A DNA stretch of 64,000 nt from Burkholderia ubonensis (lineage in GTDB: Bacteria > Pseudomonadota > Gammaproteobacteria > Burkholderiales > Burkholderiaceae). The DNA is taken from positions 2,666,001 through 2,730,000 of the forward strand of contig NZ_CP013420.1 of NCBI RefSeq assembly GCF_001718695.1. Reading direction: 5' to 3'. Below the pieces are notes generated by a model, which worked only from the letters and a program-made list of their open reading frames with translations, was not told the DNA's origin and made no database searches. Of this stretch, positions 1 to 8,626 are shown piece by piece. The position numbers and the translations under genes were made by a program. The stretch's first letter is position 1. Each line of letters opens with the position of its first letter.

Positions 1-1208
1 TGCGGGATCTTGCCGAACAGGTCGAAGCGGCTCGCCTGCCCGTCGATCGCCTCGGCGATCAGCTTGCCCGCCAGCGCGGTCGTGTTCACGCCGTGCCCCG
101 AGAACCCCTGAGCGAAATACAGCGTCGGCGCGACCCGCCCGAAATGCGGCGCGCGGTTCATCGTGATGTCGACGAAGCCGCCCCACGCGTATTCCACCTT
201 CACGTCCGCGAGCTGCGGGAACGTCTTCAGCATGTCGGCGCGCATCGCTTGCGCGAGATGGCGCGGCTGCCGCGTCGAGTAGCTGACCTTGCCGCCCCAC
301 ACGAGCCGCGTGTCCGGCGCCGGCCGGAAATAGTCGAGCACGAAGCGGCTGTCGCAGACCGCCGCGCGCGCCGGCATCAGCGCGGCGGCGCGTGATTCGC
401 CGAGCGGCTCGGTCGCGATCACGTAGGTGCCGACCGGCATGATCTTCCTCGCGAGCGCCGGCGCGAGCGCGCCGAGATACGCATTGCACGCGAGCACGAC
501 GAAGCGCGCGCGCACATGGCCCTGCGCCGTCTCGACGAGATGGCCGGCCGGGATGTCGCGCACGCGCGTCACGCAGCTCTGCTCGTGGATGCGCACGCCG
601 GCCCCGGTCGCCGCGCGCGCGAGGCCGAGCGTGTAGTTCAGCGGATGCAGGTGGCCGCTGTCGGGGTCGTACAGGCCGCCGCGGTAGCGCGACGACTGCA
701 CGTAGCCGCCGATGTCGTCCGCTTCGACGAACCGCAGGCGGTCGTAGCCGAAGCGCGTCGCGGCTTCGTCGCGCCAGCGCTTGAGCGCATCGGCGTCGCG
801 CGCGGTGTTCGCGGCGGTGACGTAGCCCGGCGTGAACGCGCATTCGATGCCGTGCTGCGCGATGCGCGACTTCACGAGCGACAGCGTTTCGAGCCCCATC
901 TCCCAGATGCGCTTCACGTCGGCGTCCGGCAGGTAGCGCGCGAACGTGTCGATGTCGCACGCGTAGCCGCCGATCAGTTGCCCGCCGTTGCGGCCGCTCG
1001 CGGCCCAGCCGACCCGCGACGCCTCGAGCACGACGACCGAATGGCCGCGCTCGGCGAGATTGAGCGCGGCCGACAGGCCGGTCAGGCCCGCGCCGATCAC
1101 GCACACGTCGGCGTCGGCGGCGCCGGCGAGCGGCGGATGACGCGTCGCATCGTTGGCGGTGGCCGCGTAGTACGACGCGGCATGCGGTTGGTTCGCGAAA
1201 TTCTTCAT
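1..1208 (-). CDS. FAD-dependent oxidoreductase, PuuB-like (3' end beyond window)
   Basis: A DAO/GlcD-type flavoprotein oxidase, probably oxidising gamma-glutamylputrescine or a related amine as in the Puu pathway. The dinucleotide-binding motif VIGAGLTGLSAAL lies at about residues 37-50, followed by the family motif GWAASGRNGGQ. Further along are GHLHPLNYTLGLARAA and the C-terminal flavin-contact stretch YFAQGFSGHGV. The start ATG at 1208 is 24 bases below the stop of a close paralogue. About 402 codons are visible and the family is usually about 430 residues, so only a short C-terminal tail is missing. Its place at the end of a polyamine cluster supports the assignment, but the exact amine is inferred. 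It could equally serve another amino donor. Confidence 0.85.
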   Translation of the reverse strand, partial: MKNFANQPHAASYYAATANDATRHPPLAGAADADVCVIGAGLTGLSAALNLAERGHSVVVLEASRVGWAASGRNGGQLIGGYACDIDTFARYLPDADVKRIWEMGLETLSLVKSRIAQHGIECAFTPGYVTAANTARDADALKRWRDEAATRFGYDRLRFVEADDIGGYVQSSRYRGGLYDPDSGHLHPLNYTLGLARAATGAGVRIHEQSCVTRVRDIPAGHLVETAQGHVRARFVVLACNAYLGALAPALARKIMPVGTYVIATEPLGESRAAALMPARAAVCDSRFVLDYFRPAPDTRLVWGGKVSYSTRQPRHLAQAMRADMLKTFPQLADVKVEYAWGGFVDITMNRAPHFGRVAPTLYFAQGFSGHGVNTTALAGKLIAEAIDGQASRFDLFGKIP

Positions 1209-1232
1209 GGTCAGGAAACACGAATGAATGGC

Positions 1233-2536
1233 TCAGAACAATTCCCGGACGCGGTGATACAGCATCCCGAGTTCGAGCGCGGGCTGCCGCCACGCATCGC
1301 CGCCCGGGAAGCGGCGATGGCGCAGGCGCGCGAACAGGTCGAACGCGCGCGCGTCGCCCGCGATCGCGCCGGCGACCGCGCGCCCGGCGATGCCGGTGAG
1401 CGCGACGCCATGCCCGCTGAAGCCCTGGACGTAGAAGAAGTTCGGGTCGATCGCGCCGAAGTCCGGCGCGCGGTTGCGCGTGACGTCGACGAAGCCGCCC
1501 CATGCGTAGTCGACGCGCACGTCGGCCAGCTGCGGGAACACGCCGGTCATGCGCCGCCGGATCGCGCCGGCGAGCGCGGCGGGCGACGCGCCCGCGGAAC
1601 TCGCACGGCCGCCGAACAGCATCCGGTGGTCGGCGGACAGCCGGAAGTAGTCGAGAAAGAAGTTGTTGTCGCACACCGCTTCGCGCCGCGCGATCAGCGC
1701 GTCGGCGCGTGTCTTGCCGAGCGGCTCGGTCGCGATGATGTACGACGCGACCGGCGCGATGCGCGCGGCCGTCGCCGCGGGCAGCACGCCGCCCGGCCCC
1801 GCGTTGCAGCACGACACGACGAAGCGGCAGCGGATCTCGCCGGACGGCGTGCGCACGACGGGCCGCGCGCCGCGCGCGACGTCGAGCGCCGGCGTGTGCG
1901 CGAACAGCGCGACGCCTTCGCGGCGCGCGGCGTCGGCGAGGCCGAGGCAGTACTTGAGCGGATGCAGGTGGCCGGACAGCGGATCGTGGACGCCTGCGAG
2001 ATAGCGCGTCGATGCGATGCGCGCGCGGATCGCGTCGGTGTCGAGCCACGATAGCGACGGATGGCCCCAGCGCGAGCTCGCCGCGTCCATCCACGCGCGC
2101 AGGTCGCCGACGCGGCGCGGCCGGGTCGCGACGGTCAGGTAGCCGCGCGTGAAGTCGCAGTCGATCCCGTAGCGCGCGATCCGCTCGGCGATCAGCGCGA
2201 CGCCGTCGAGCGACAGCGCCCACGCCGCGCGCGCGCCGTCGGCGCCGAGCTGATGCTCGATCGCGTCGTCCTTCGCGAAGCCGGCGATCGCCTGCCCGCC
2301 GTTGCGGCCCGACGCGCCCCAGCCGGGCCGGTGCGCGTCGATCACGGCGACGGACAAGCCGCGCGCGCGGCAGTCGAGCGCGGTCGACAGGCCCGCGAAG
2401 CCGGCGCCGATCACGCACACGTCGACGTCGAGCGCGCCGTCGAGCGACGGGTCGTCCCCGCGGCGCGCGCGGCGCTCGCTTCGTAGTACGAGTCGCGCGC
2501 GAGCGCGTCGGCGCGGCGGGTGAAAGACTGGCTCAT
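1233..2536 (-). pseudogene. Second PuuB-like FAD oxidoreductase, frameshifted near its 5' end
   Basis: A tandem paralogue of the downstream flavoprotein. The body (2420 down to 1233, 395 codons) carries CVIGAGFAGLSTAL, GWGASGRNGGQA, GHLHPLKYCLGLADAA and FFYVQGFSGHGVALTG. The natural start appears to be the ATG at 2536, giving MSQSFTRRADALARDSYYEA, which resembles the paralogue's N-terminus (ASYYAATA). That frame runs off and stops, while the missing link DDPSLDGALDVDV lies in the next frame. A single base appears to be missing around 2455-2463, in GTCGTCCCCGCGG. As written, translation could only begin at a GTG at 2420, directly before the FAD motif, cutting the first beta strand. It could be a sequencing error or real loss, perhaps buffered by the intact paralogue. 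Confidence 0.8.
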
Positions 2537-2636
2537 GAAACCGATTTCCTCCATGCGGCGCGCGAGGCGCCGGAATCCTGCTCGATGCGTCGCGCGGGAA
2601 GCCGCGCGCGCTGCACGGCGTCCCGCGCGGCGGGCA

Positions 2637-4226
2637 TCAGAACGAGTAGATGAACTGCGTCGCGAGCAGGTCGTTGGACTTGCCGTACGACCCGTCGTGG
2701 CGCAGGAACACCTTGTTGTTCGCCCAGTCGTGCCGGTATTCGACCTTCACGGTGATCTGCTGGGTCGGATAGAACAGCAGGTCGAGCGCGACGTCCTGGC
2801 GCACCGCGCCCTTGCACTCGAAGCCGAGCCCGCCGCCGGCCTTCGACATCGCGAGGCAGTCCGCGTCGACGCCGAAGCCGTTGTTCGGGTCCATCCCGTT
2901 GCCGTTCAGCGCGATGCCGCCGCCGCCGCCGCCGTTCTTGCTATTCGCGAGCAGATCGTAGCGCAGCGTCACGCCCATGCGGCCGACCACCGGCGCGTTG
3001 AACTTGCGGTGCGCGAGCAGCGACAGCCCGTACCACTGCGCGAGCCCGCCGTTGTAGGCCGCATGCTCCTGGCGGCCGTAATCGACTTCGGCGTTGTACT
3101 GCACGTCGGCGAGCGTGTAGGTCGCGTCGAGCTCGCCGAAGAAGAACGTGCCGTACGCGCTCGGCGCGTTGCCGCCGGGGCCGTAGTGGACCACGCCGTT
3201 CGAGTCGATCGCGCTCGCGAGCGTCTGGCGGCCGATGTTGAACGAACCGCCGAGGCCGAGCGCGCTCGACCACGTGTAGTCCGCACGCGCGGTGAAGGTC
3301 GGCACCTTGTTGCTGGTCGTGATCGGGTCGCCGAGCGCGTTGGTGCCGGTCTGCGTGACCGAGCCATACGTGCGGTACTGCTCGTTGCCGACGAAGAACT
3401 TCCACGCCCAGCTGCCCTTCGTGTAGTTCGCGCCGATGCCGACGTAGCTGCCCGGGTCGGAGAAGTCGTACAGCAGGTTGTGCGTGAGCGTGAGCATCTG
3501 GTTCGACTGCTGCACCTCGTAGCCGCCGAAGCTCGGGATCAGGCCGGCGACGAGCGTCGTCGACGCGGTGATCGGCACGTTGACGACCGCCGTGTTCAGC
3601 AGGTTGTCGGTGATCGAGCCGCGCGAGTTCTGCAGCAGCGTGATGCCGTTGCCGCGGTTCGGCATCAGCGTGATCTCGGCTGACGGCGCCATCGGGCCGA
3701 CGCCGAAGGTCTTCTTGATGTCGAGGTACAGGTCGCCGAACGTGCTGTTGAAGTAGTTGTACGCGTTCTCGTGGTTCGCGAACAGGAACGACGACGTGCC
3801 CGGCGCGCGGTTGTAGATATAGGTTGGATCGATGTAGCCCGTCACCGACAGGCCGGCGATCGGCCCGGTGCTGGCCGCGTCCGTCAGCGAGTCGACCTTG
3901 AGCTGCTGGTTCGCGATCTGCTGCTTCATCTCGGTCACGTCGTCGTTGGTCAGCAGCGCCTGCGACTTGCCGTAGTCGGGCGACGCCGGATCGGCGGCCA
4001 CTTTGGCCACCGCGGCCGGCCTGCCGCCGGCCGGCGCGCCGCCTTGTGCGATCGCGCCCGCGCCGCCGCCCGGCTGCGCGGCGAGCTGCGCCTGCATCGC
4101 CTTCATCTGCTTCTGCAGCGCGGCGACCTGCGCCTGCAGCGCCTTGATCTGGGCGGACGTCGAGTCAGCCAGCGCGATGCCCGGCAGCGCGCCGGCCACC
4201 AGCAGGCAGATCAGTTTCTTCTTCAT
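2637..4226 (-). CDS. DUF3138-like outer-membrane beta-barrel protein
   Basis: 529 residues. Residues 1-20 form a signal peptide (KKKLICLLVAGALPGIALA). Next comes a short coiled-coil-like segment rich in Q and A (IKALQAQVAALQKQMKAMQ), then a long alternating Gly/aromatic barrel-like region ending in TQFIYSF, a typical C-terminal aromatic outer-membrane signature. I recognise the family as DUF3138, which has no established function; the name is from memory. The ATG at 4226 is preceded by GGAGAG. It sits between the polyamine ABC transporter and the oxidases with gaps of about 100 bp on each side, so it may be an outer-membrane channel for polyamines or related solutes. That role is inference only. 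Confidence 0.75.
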   Translation of the reverse strand: MKKKLICLLVAGALPGIALADSTSAQIKALQAQVAALQKQMKAMQAQLAAQPGGGAGAIAQGGAPAGGRPAAVAKVAADPASPDYGKSQALLTNDDVTEMKQQIANQQLKVDSLTDAASTGPIAGLSVTGYIDPTYIYNRAPGTSSFLFANHENAYNYFNSTFGDLYLDIKKTFGVGPMAPSAEITLMPNRGNGITLLQNSRGSITDNLLNTAVVNVPITASTTLVAGLIPSFGGYEVQQSNQMLTLTHNLLYDFSDPGSYVGIGANYTKGSWAWKFFVGNEQYRTYGSVTQTGTNALGDPITTSNKVPTFTARADYTWSSALGLGGSFNIGRQTLASAIDSNGVVHYGPGGNAPSAYGTFFFGELDATYTLADVQYNAEVDYGRQEHAAYNGGLAQWYGLSLLAHRKFNAPVVGRMGVTLRYDLLANSKNGGGGGGIALNGNGMDPNNGFGVDADCLAMSKAGGGLGFECKGAVRQDVALDLLFYPTQQITVKVEYRHDWANNKVFLRHDGSYGKSNDLLATQFIYSF

Positions 4227-4324
4227 TGCGGACTCTCCTTGTCGTGCACCTGTCAATGTGTGATCTGTATTGCGCGCCGCATCGCGCGGCGCGCGGTCAT
4301 GTTATGAACAGCTGGAAACGCAAC

Positions 4325-5164
4325 TCACGCGGCCGCGAACGCCGCCTTCATGTCGGCCACGCGCCGTCGTTCGCGCACGATCATCATCTGGTTCACGGCG
4401 ATCACGCCGATCGTGACGGCCGTGATGAACAGCGTCGCGAGCGCGTTCATCTCCGGATTCAGGCCGAGCCGCACGCGCGAGAACACGACGAGCGGCAGCG
4501 TGGTCGAGCCGGGGCCCGACAGGAACGCCGACAGCACGAGATCGTCGATCGACAGCGTGAACGACAGCAGCCAACCCGACAGCAGCGCCTGCGAGATCAG
4601 CGGCAGCGTGACCACGAAGAACACCTTCAGCGGCGTCGCGCCGAGATCGAGCGCGGCTTCCTCGAGCGACCTGTTCAGCTCCTTCACGCGCGACTGCACG
4701 ATGATCGCGACGTACGACACGCACAGCATCACGTGGCCGATCCAGATCGTGACCATCCCGCGCCCCTTCGGCCAGCCGAACATCTGCTCCAGCGCGACGA
4801 ACAGCAGCAGCAGCGAGATGCCCTGGATCACCTCGGGAATCACGAGCGGCGCGTTGATCATCCCCGTGTACAGCGTGAAGCCGCGAAAGCGCCCGAAGCG
4901 CGCGAGCACGAAGCCCGCCCACGTGCCGATCACGACCGACGCGGTGGCCGTCAGCAGGCCGATCTTCAGCGACAGCCACGCGGCCGTCAGCAGCTCGTCG
5001 TCCTGCCACAGCGACGCGTACCACTTCAGCGAGAAGCCCGACCACACGGTGACGAGCTTCGACTCGTTGAACGAATAGACGATCAGGCTGATGATCGGGA
5101 TGTACAGGAACAGGAATCCGAATGCGAGGACGCCCGTCGACAGCGGTTTGCTCGGCTTGATCAT
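4325..5164 (-). CDS. potI: Polyamine ABC transporter permease, PotI/PotC type
   Basis: 279-residue inner-membrane permease of the binding-protein-dependent (MetI-like) family. It has about six hydrophobic spans, starting with TGVLAFGFLFLYIPIISLIV. The cytoplasmic EAA loop reads EEAALDLGATPLKVFFVVTLP, the coupling site for the ATPase. The start ATG at 5164 overlaps the stop of the upstream permease by four bases (ATGA), so the two are translationally coupled. With PotH, PotG and PotF it should form a putrescine/spermidine importer. The neighbouring gamma-glutamylputrescine genes favour putrescine, but substrate specificity cannot be read from the permease itself. Confidence 0.9.
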   Translation of the reverse strand: MIKPSKPLSTGVLAFGFLFLYIPIISLIVYSFNESKLVTVWSGFSLKWYASLWQDDELLTAAWLSLKIGLLTATASVVIGTWAGFVLARFGRFRGFTLYTGMINAPLVIPEVIQGISLLLLFVALEQMFGWPKGRGMVTIWIGHVMLCVSYVAIIVQSRVKELNRSLEEAALDLGATPLKVFFVVTLPLISQALLSGWLLSFTLSIDDLVLSAFLSGPGSTTLPLVVFSRVRLGLNPEMNALATLFITAVTIGVIAVNQMMIVRERRRVADMKAAFAAA

Positions 5165-6147
5165 TTCGCGTCCTCCAGTTCCTTGACCTGGTAGTACTGG
5201 AACAGCGCCATCGGCACGAGCAGCAGCAGCACCATCGCCACCGTCACCGCGGACGCCATCGGCCAGTCCATGTTGTTGAAGAACTCGTCCCACATCACGC
5301 GGCCGATCATCAGCGTGTCCGCGCCGCCGAGCAGCTCGGGAATCACGTACTCGCCGACGGCCGGGATGAACACCAGCAGGCTGCCGGCGATGATCCCGTT
5401 CTTCGACAGCGGCAGCGTGATGCGCGTGAACGCGACCCACGGCTTCGCGCCCAGGTCGTATGCGGCCTCGAGCAGCGTGAGGTCCATCTTCACGAGGTGC
5501 GCGTTGAGCGGCATCACCATGAACGGCAGGTACGAATAGACCATCCCGATGTAGACGCCCGCGTCGCTGTGATAGAGCCGCAGCGGCGTGTGGATGATGC
5601 CGAGCGCGATCAGCGCGTGGTTCAGCAGGCCGTCGTCCTTCAGGATGCCGATCCATGCGTACACGCGGATCAGGAACGACGTCCAGAACGGCAGCATCAC
5701 GGCCATCATCAGCACGTTGCGCGTGCCCGGTTCCGAGCGCGCGATGTAGTACGCCATCGGATAGCCGATCAGCAGGCAGAACAGCGTCGACACGCCGGCC
5801 ATCTTCAGCGAGCTGAGGTAGGTCGCGACGTACAGGTCGTCCTTCAGCAGGAACGCATAGTGGCCGAGCTGGATCGCGAAGTGCACGACGCCGTCCTGGA
5901 TCTGCATCAGCGCCGAATACGGCGGAATGCCCATCACCTGGTCGGCGAAGCTGATCTTGAGCACCAGCACGAACGGCAGTGCGAAGAACAGCGCGAGCCA
6001 CACGAACGGCACGCCGATCGCGACGCCGCGGCCGGACGGCAGGACGCGCGACAGCGCGGCGAAGCGGCGCTTGCGCGCGGGGGCCGCTGCCGCGGCCACG
6101 GCGCCGGACGACACCGGCGCGGAGGAGGAAGGGGCGGAAGTTCTCAT
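5161..6147 (-). CDS. potH: Polyamine ABC transporter permease, PotH/PotB type
   Basis: 328-residue inner-membrane permease. A basic Ala/Pro-rich N-terminal tail of about 40 residues precedes the first span (GVPFVWLALFFALPFVLVLK). The EAA loop LEAAYDLGAKPWVAFTRITLP lies in the second half. It overlaps potG and potI by four bases on each side, making one coupled unit. It should pair with PotI as the heterodimeric membrane channel of the polyamine importer. The first residues are low-complexity, and an alternative start further in is possible but would remove only the cytoplasmic tail. Confidence 0.9.
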   Translation of the reverse strand: MRTSAPSSSAPVSSGAVAAAAAPARKRRFAALSRVLPSGRGVAIGVPFVWLALFFALPFVLVLKISFADQVMGIPPYSALMQIQDGVVHFAIQLGHYAFLLKDDLYVATYLSSLKMAGVSTLFCLLIGYPMAYYIARSEPGTRNVLMMAVMLPFWTSFLIRVYAWIGILKDDGLLNHALIALGIIHTPLRLYHSDAGVYIGMVYSYLPFMVMPLNAHLVKMDLTLLEAAYDLGAKPWVAFTRITLPLSKNGIIAGSLLVFIPAVGEYVIPELLGGADTLMIGRVMWDEFFNNMDWPMASAVTVAMVLLLLVPMALFQYYQVKELEDAK

Positions 6148-7310
6148 TGCGTCAGCACCACGCCGCTGGCGGGCGACCAGGAGACGAACACGTCGTCGTT
6201 GTAGGCGGGCGCACCGTCGTGCATCAGGTGCGAGCTGGACAGGTTCGACACGACGGTCTTGCCGCTCGGCAGGCGCACGTGGTACAGCGAGTAGCTGCCC
6301 ATGTACGCGATGTCGGTGACGACGCCGCGCGCCCAGTTGTGCGGCGAGCGCGGCTTCTCGCGCGACACGTGGATGCGCTCCGGCCGCACCGAGATGCCGA
6401 CCGGCATCCCGAGCGGGCCCGTCACGCCGTGGCTCACGTACATGCGCGCCTCGAGGTCGTCGCTCTCGACGAAGATGTGGTCGGGCTCGTCCTCGACCAC
6501 GCGGCCCTCGAACAGGTTGGTCGAGCCGATGAACTCGGCCGAGAAGCGGCTGTTCGGGTATTCGTACACTTCGCCGGGCGAGCCGATCTGCACGATCTTG
6601 CCTTCGCTCATCACCGCGAGGCGGCTCGCCATCGTCATCGCCTCCTCCTGGTCGTGCGTGACCATCACGCAGGTCACGTCGACCTTCTCGATGATGTTCA
6701 CGAGCTCGAGCTGGGTCTTCTGGCGGATCTTCTTGTCGAGCGCGGACATCGGCTCGTCGAGCAGCAGCAGCTTCGGGCGCTTGACGAGCGAGCGCGCGAG
6801 CGCGACGCGCTGCTGCTGGCCGCCGGAAAGCTGGTGCGGCTTGCGCTTCGCGTACTTGCTCATCTGCACCAGCGCGAGCGCGTCGGCGACGCGTTCCTTG
6901 ATCTCGTGCTTCGGCGTGCCTTCCTGCTTCAGGCCGAACGCGACGTTCGACTCGACCGTCATGTGCGGGAACAGCGCGTACGACTGGAACATCATGTTCA
7001 CCGGGCGGCGGTACGGCGGCAGCGACGCGAGGTCCTCGCCGTCGACGGTGATCTTGCCGGCGGTCGCGGTTTCGAGCCCGGCGAGCATGCGCAGCAACGT
7101 CGACTTGCCGCAGCCCGAGCTGCCGAGCAGCGCGAACAGCTCGTTTTTCGCGATCGTCAGGTTCACGTTGTCGACGGCCGTGCTGTCGCCGAACTTCTTC
7201 ACGACGTTCTCGATGCGCACGAACGCGTCGTGCTTCGTGCGGGCCGCGGTGGCCGGCTGCGCATGGCGCGCAGCCGCGGAAGAGGGAATCGATTGCATGG
7301 GGTTCACCAT
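6144..7310 (-). CDS. potG: Polyamine ABC transporter ATP-binding protein PotG
   Basis: 388-residue ATPase that drives polyamine import at the cytoplasmic face. Walker A is GSSGCGKST (about 63-71), the signature is LSGGQQQRVALARSL, and Walker B is LLLLDEPMSALD with the switch histidine in MVTHDQEEA. The C-terminal third is a TOBE-type regulatory domain (SVRPERIHVS). The start used is the ATG at 7310; a second ATG four codons on would do equally well. It overlaps potH by four bases and lies about 126 bp below potF, an interval in which I see no strong terminator. Confidence 0.93.
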   Translation of the reverse strand: MVNPMQSIPSSAAARHAQPATAARTKHDAFVRIENVVKKFGDSTAVDNVNLTIAKNELFALLGSSGCGKSTLLRMLAGLETATAGKITVDGEDLASLPPYRRPVNMMFQSYALFPHMTVESNVAFGLKQEGTPKHEIKERVADALALVQMSKYAKRKPHQLSGGQQQRVALARSLVKRPKLLLLDEPMSALDKKIRQKTQLELVNIIEKVDVTCVMVTHDQEEAMTMASRLAVMSEGKIVQIGSPGEVYEYPNSRFSAEFIGSTNLFEGRVVEDEPDHIFVESDDLEARMYVSHGVTGPLGMPVGISVRPERIHVSREKPRSPHNWARGVVTDIAYMGSYSLYHVRLPSGKTVVSNLSSSHLMHDGAPAYNDDVFVSWSPASGVVLTQ

Positions 7311-7436
7311 TCGTTCGTCACGGATTGCAGGCGTGAGCGTTCCCGCGCGAGGCGCAGGACGCGACTCGCGGAAAACGGCTCGTGCCGGTGGAGCGGGGCG
7401 CGCGGGCGGACGGTCAGTACGCGGCGCGCAGGGCGA

Positions 7437-8555
7437 TCAGTGGCCGGTCTTCAATTGCGCCCACAGCCGGTTCTCGAGACGCAGGATGTCGGCCGGCATC
7501 GGCTTCATCAGCGTCATCTTCTTCAGCACGTCCTCGGCCGGATACACGGTCGGGTCCTGCGCGACGGCCGGCGTCACGAACGCGTGCGCGGCCTTGTTCG
7601 CGGTCGGGTAGAACACCGTGTTGGTGATCGCCGCGTTGACCTTCGCATCGGAGATGTAGTTGATCCACTTCAGCGCGGCCTCCGGGTGCGGCGCATCCTT
7701 CGGGATCACCATCACGTCGAACCACAGCAGCCCGCCTTCCTTCGGATTCGCGAACTTGATGTCGTACGAACGCTTCGCCTCGGACGCGCGGCGGTGCGCG
7801 ATGCCGACGTCGCCCGACCAGCCGAGCGCGACGCAGATGTCGTTGTTCGCGAGGTCGTTGATGTAGCCGGACGAGTTGAACTGGGTGATGTACGGGCGGA
7901 CTTTCTTCAGGACCTCGAACGCCGCCTGGTAGTCGGCGGGGTTCGTGCTGTTCGGGTTCTTGCCCATGTACTGCAGCGTCGCGGCGAACACGTCGACCGC
8001 TTGGTCGAGGAACGACACGCCGCAGCTCTTGAGCTTCGACATGTTCGCCGGGTCGAACACCAGCGCCCAGCTGTCGACCGGCGCGTTCTCGCCGAGCGCC
8101 TTCTTCACCGCCTGCACGTTGTAGCCGAGGCCGTCCGTGCCGTACGCCCACGGCACGCCGTACTGGTTGCCGGGGTCGGCGTCCGAGATCATCTTCATCA
8201 GCAGCGGATCGAGGTTCGCGAGGTTCGGCAGCTTCGACTTGTCGAGCTTCTGGTAGACGCCGGCCTGGATCTGCTTGGCCATGTAGTTCGACGTCGGCAC
8301 GACGATGTCGTAGCCCGAGCTGCCGGCGAGCAGCTTCGCCTGCAGCGTGTCGTCGCTGTCGTAGTTGTCGTACTTGACGTGGATGCCGGTCTGCTTCTGG
8401 AAGTTCGGGATCGTGTCGGGCGCGATGTAGTCGGACCAGTTGTAGACGTTCAGCTCGTCGGCGGCTTGCGCCGGCGGGCTGGCGACCGACGTGAACGCGG
8501 CCGCGGCGGCGAGGGCGGCGGCTGAACAGGCTTGGCGAAGAGTGCGAGCACGCAT
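7437..8555 (-). CDS. potF: Periplasmic putrescine/spermidine-binding protein PotF
   Basis: 372-residue solute-binding protein. A cleavable signal peptide (RQACSAAALAAAAAFTSVASPPAQA) precedes the mature start ADELNVYNWSDYIAPDTIPNF, the characteristic PotD/PotF opening with a substrate-stacking Trp. Later motifs are GYDIVVPTSNYM, GVPWAYGTDGLGYN and CVALGWSGDVGIA. The ATG at 8555 was chosen because it begins the signal peptide and has AGGGGAA about seven bases before it; upstream in-frame codons would add a basic, non-signal extension. It delivers polyamine to PotH/PotI and leads the transporter genes. Confidence 0.93.
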   Translation of the reverse strand: MRARTLRQACSAAALAAAAAFTSVASPPAQAADELNVYNWSDYIAPDTIPNFQKQTGIHVKYDNYDSDDTLQAKLLAGSSGYDIVVPTSNYMAKQIQAGVYQKLDKSKLPNLANLDPLLMKMISDADPGNQYGVPWAYGTDGLGYNVQAVKKALGENAPVDSWALVFDPANMSKLKSCGVSFLDQAVDVFAATLQYMGKNPNSTNPADYQAAFEVLKKVRPYITQFNSSGYINDLANNDICVALGWSGDVGIAHRRASEAKRSYDIKFANPKEGGLLWFDVMVIPKDAPHPEAALKWINYISDAKVNAAITNTVFYPTANKAAHAFVTPAVAQDPTVYPAEDVLKKMTLMKPMPADILRLENRLWAQLKTGH

Positions 8556-8626
8556 GGTGGAGTTCCCCTGGTAAGGTGAGCCGCCGCGCCGCACCGTGCG
8601 CACGCCGCGGCCCGTAGGCAAAGCCG

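Noticed and set aside
516..2054. Plus-strand 512-codon frame opposite the two oxidoreductases
   Set aside because: Antisense shadow; no family features, while the minus strand encodes FAD-binding motifs.
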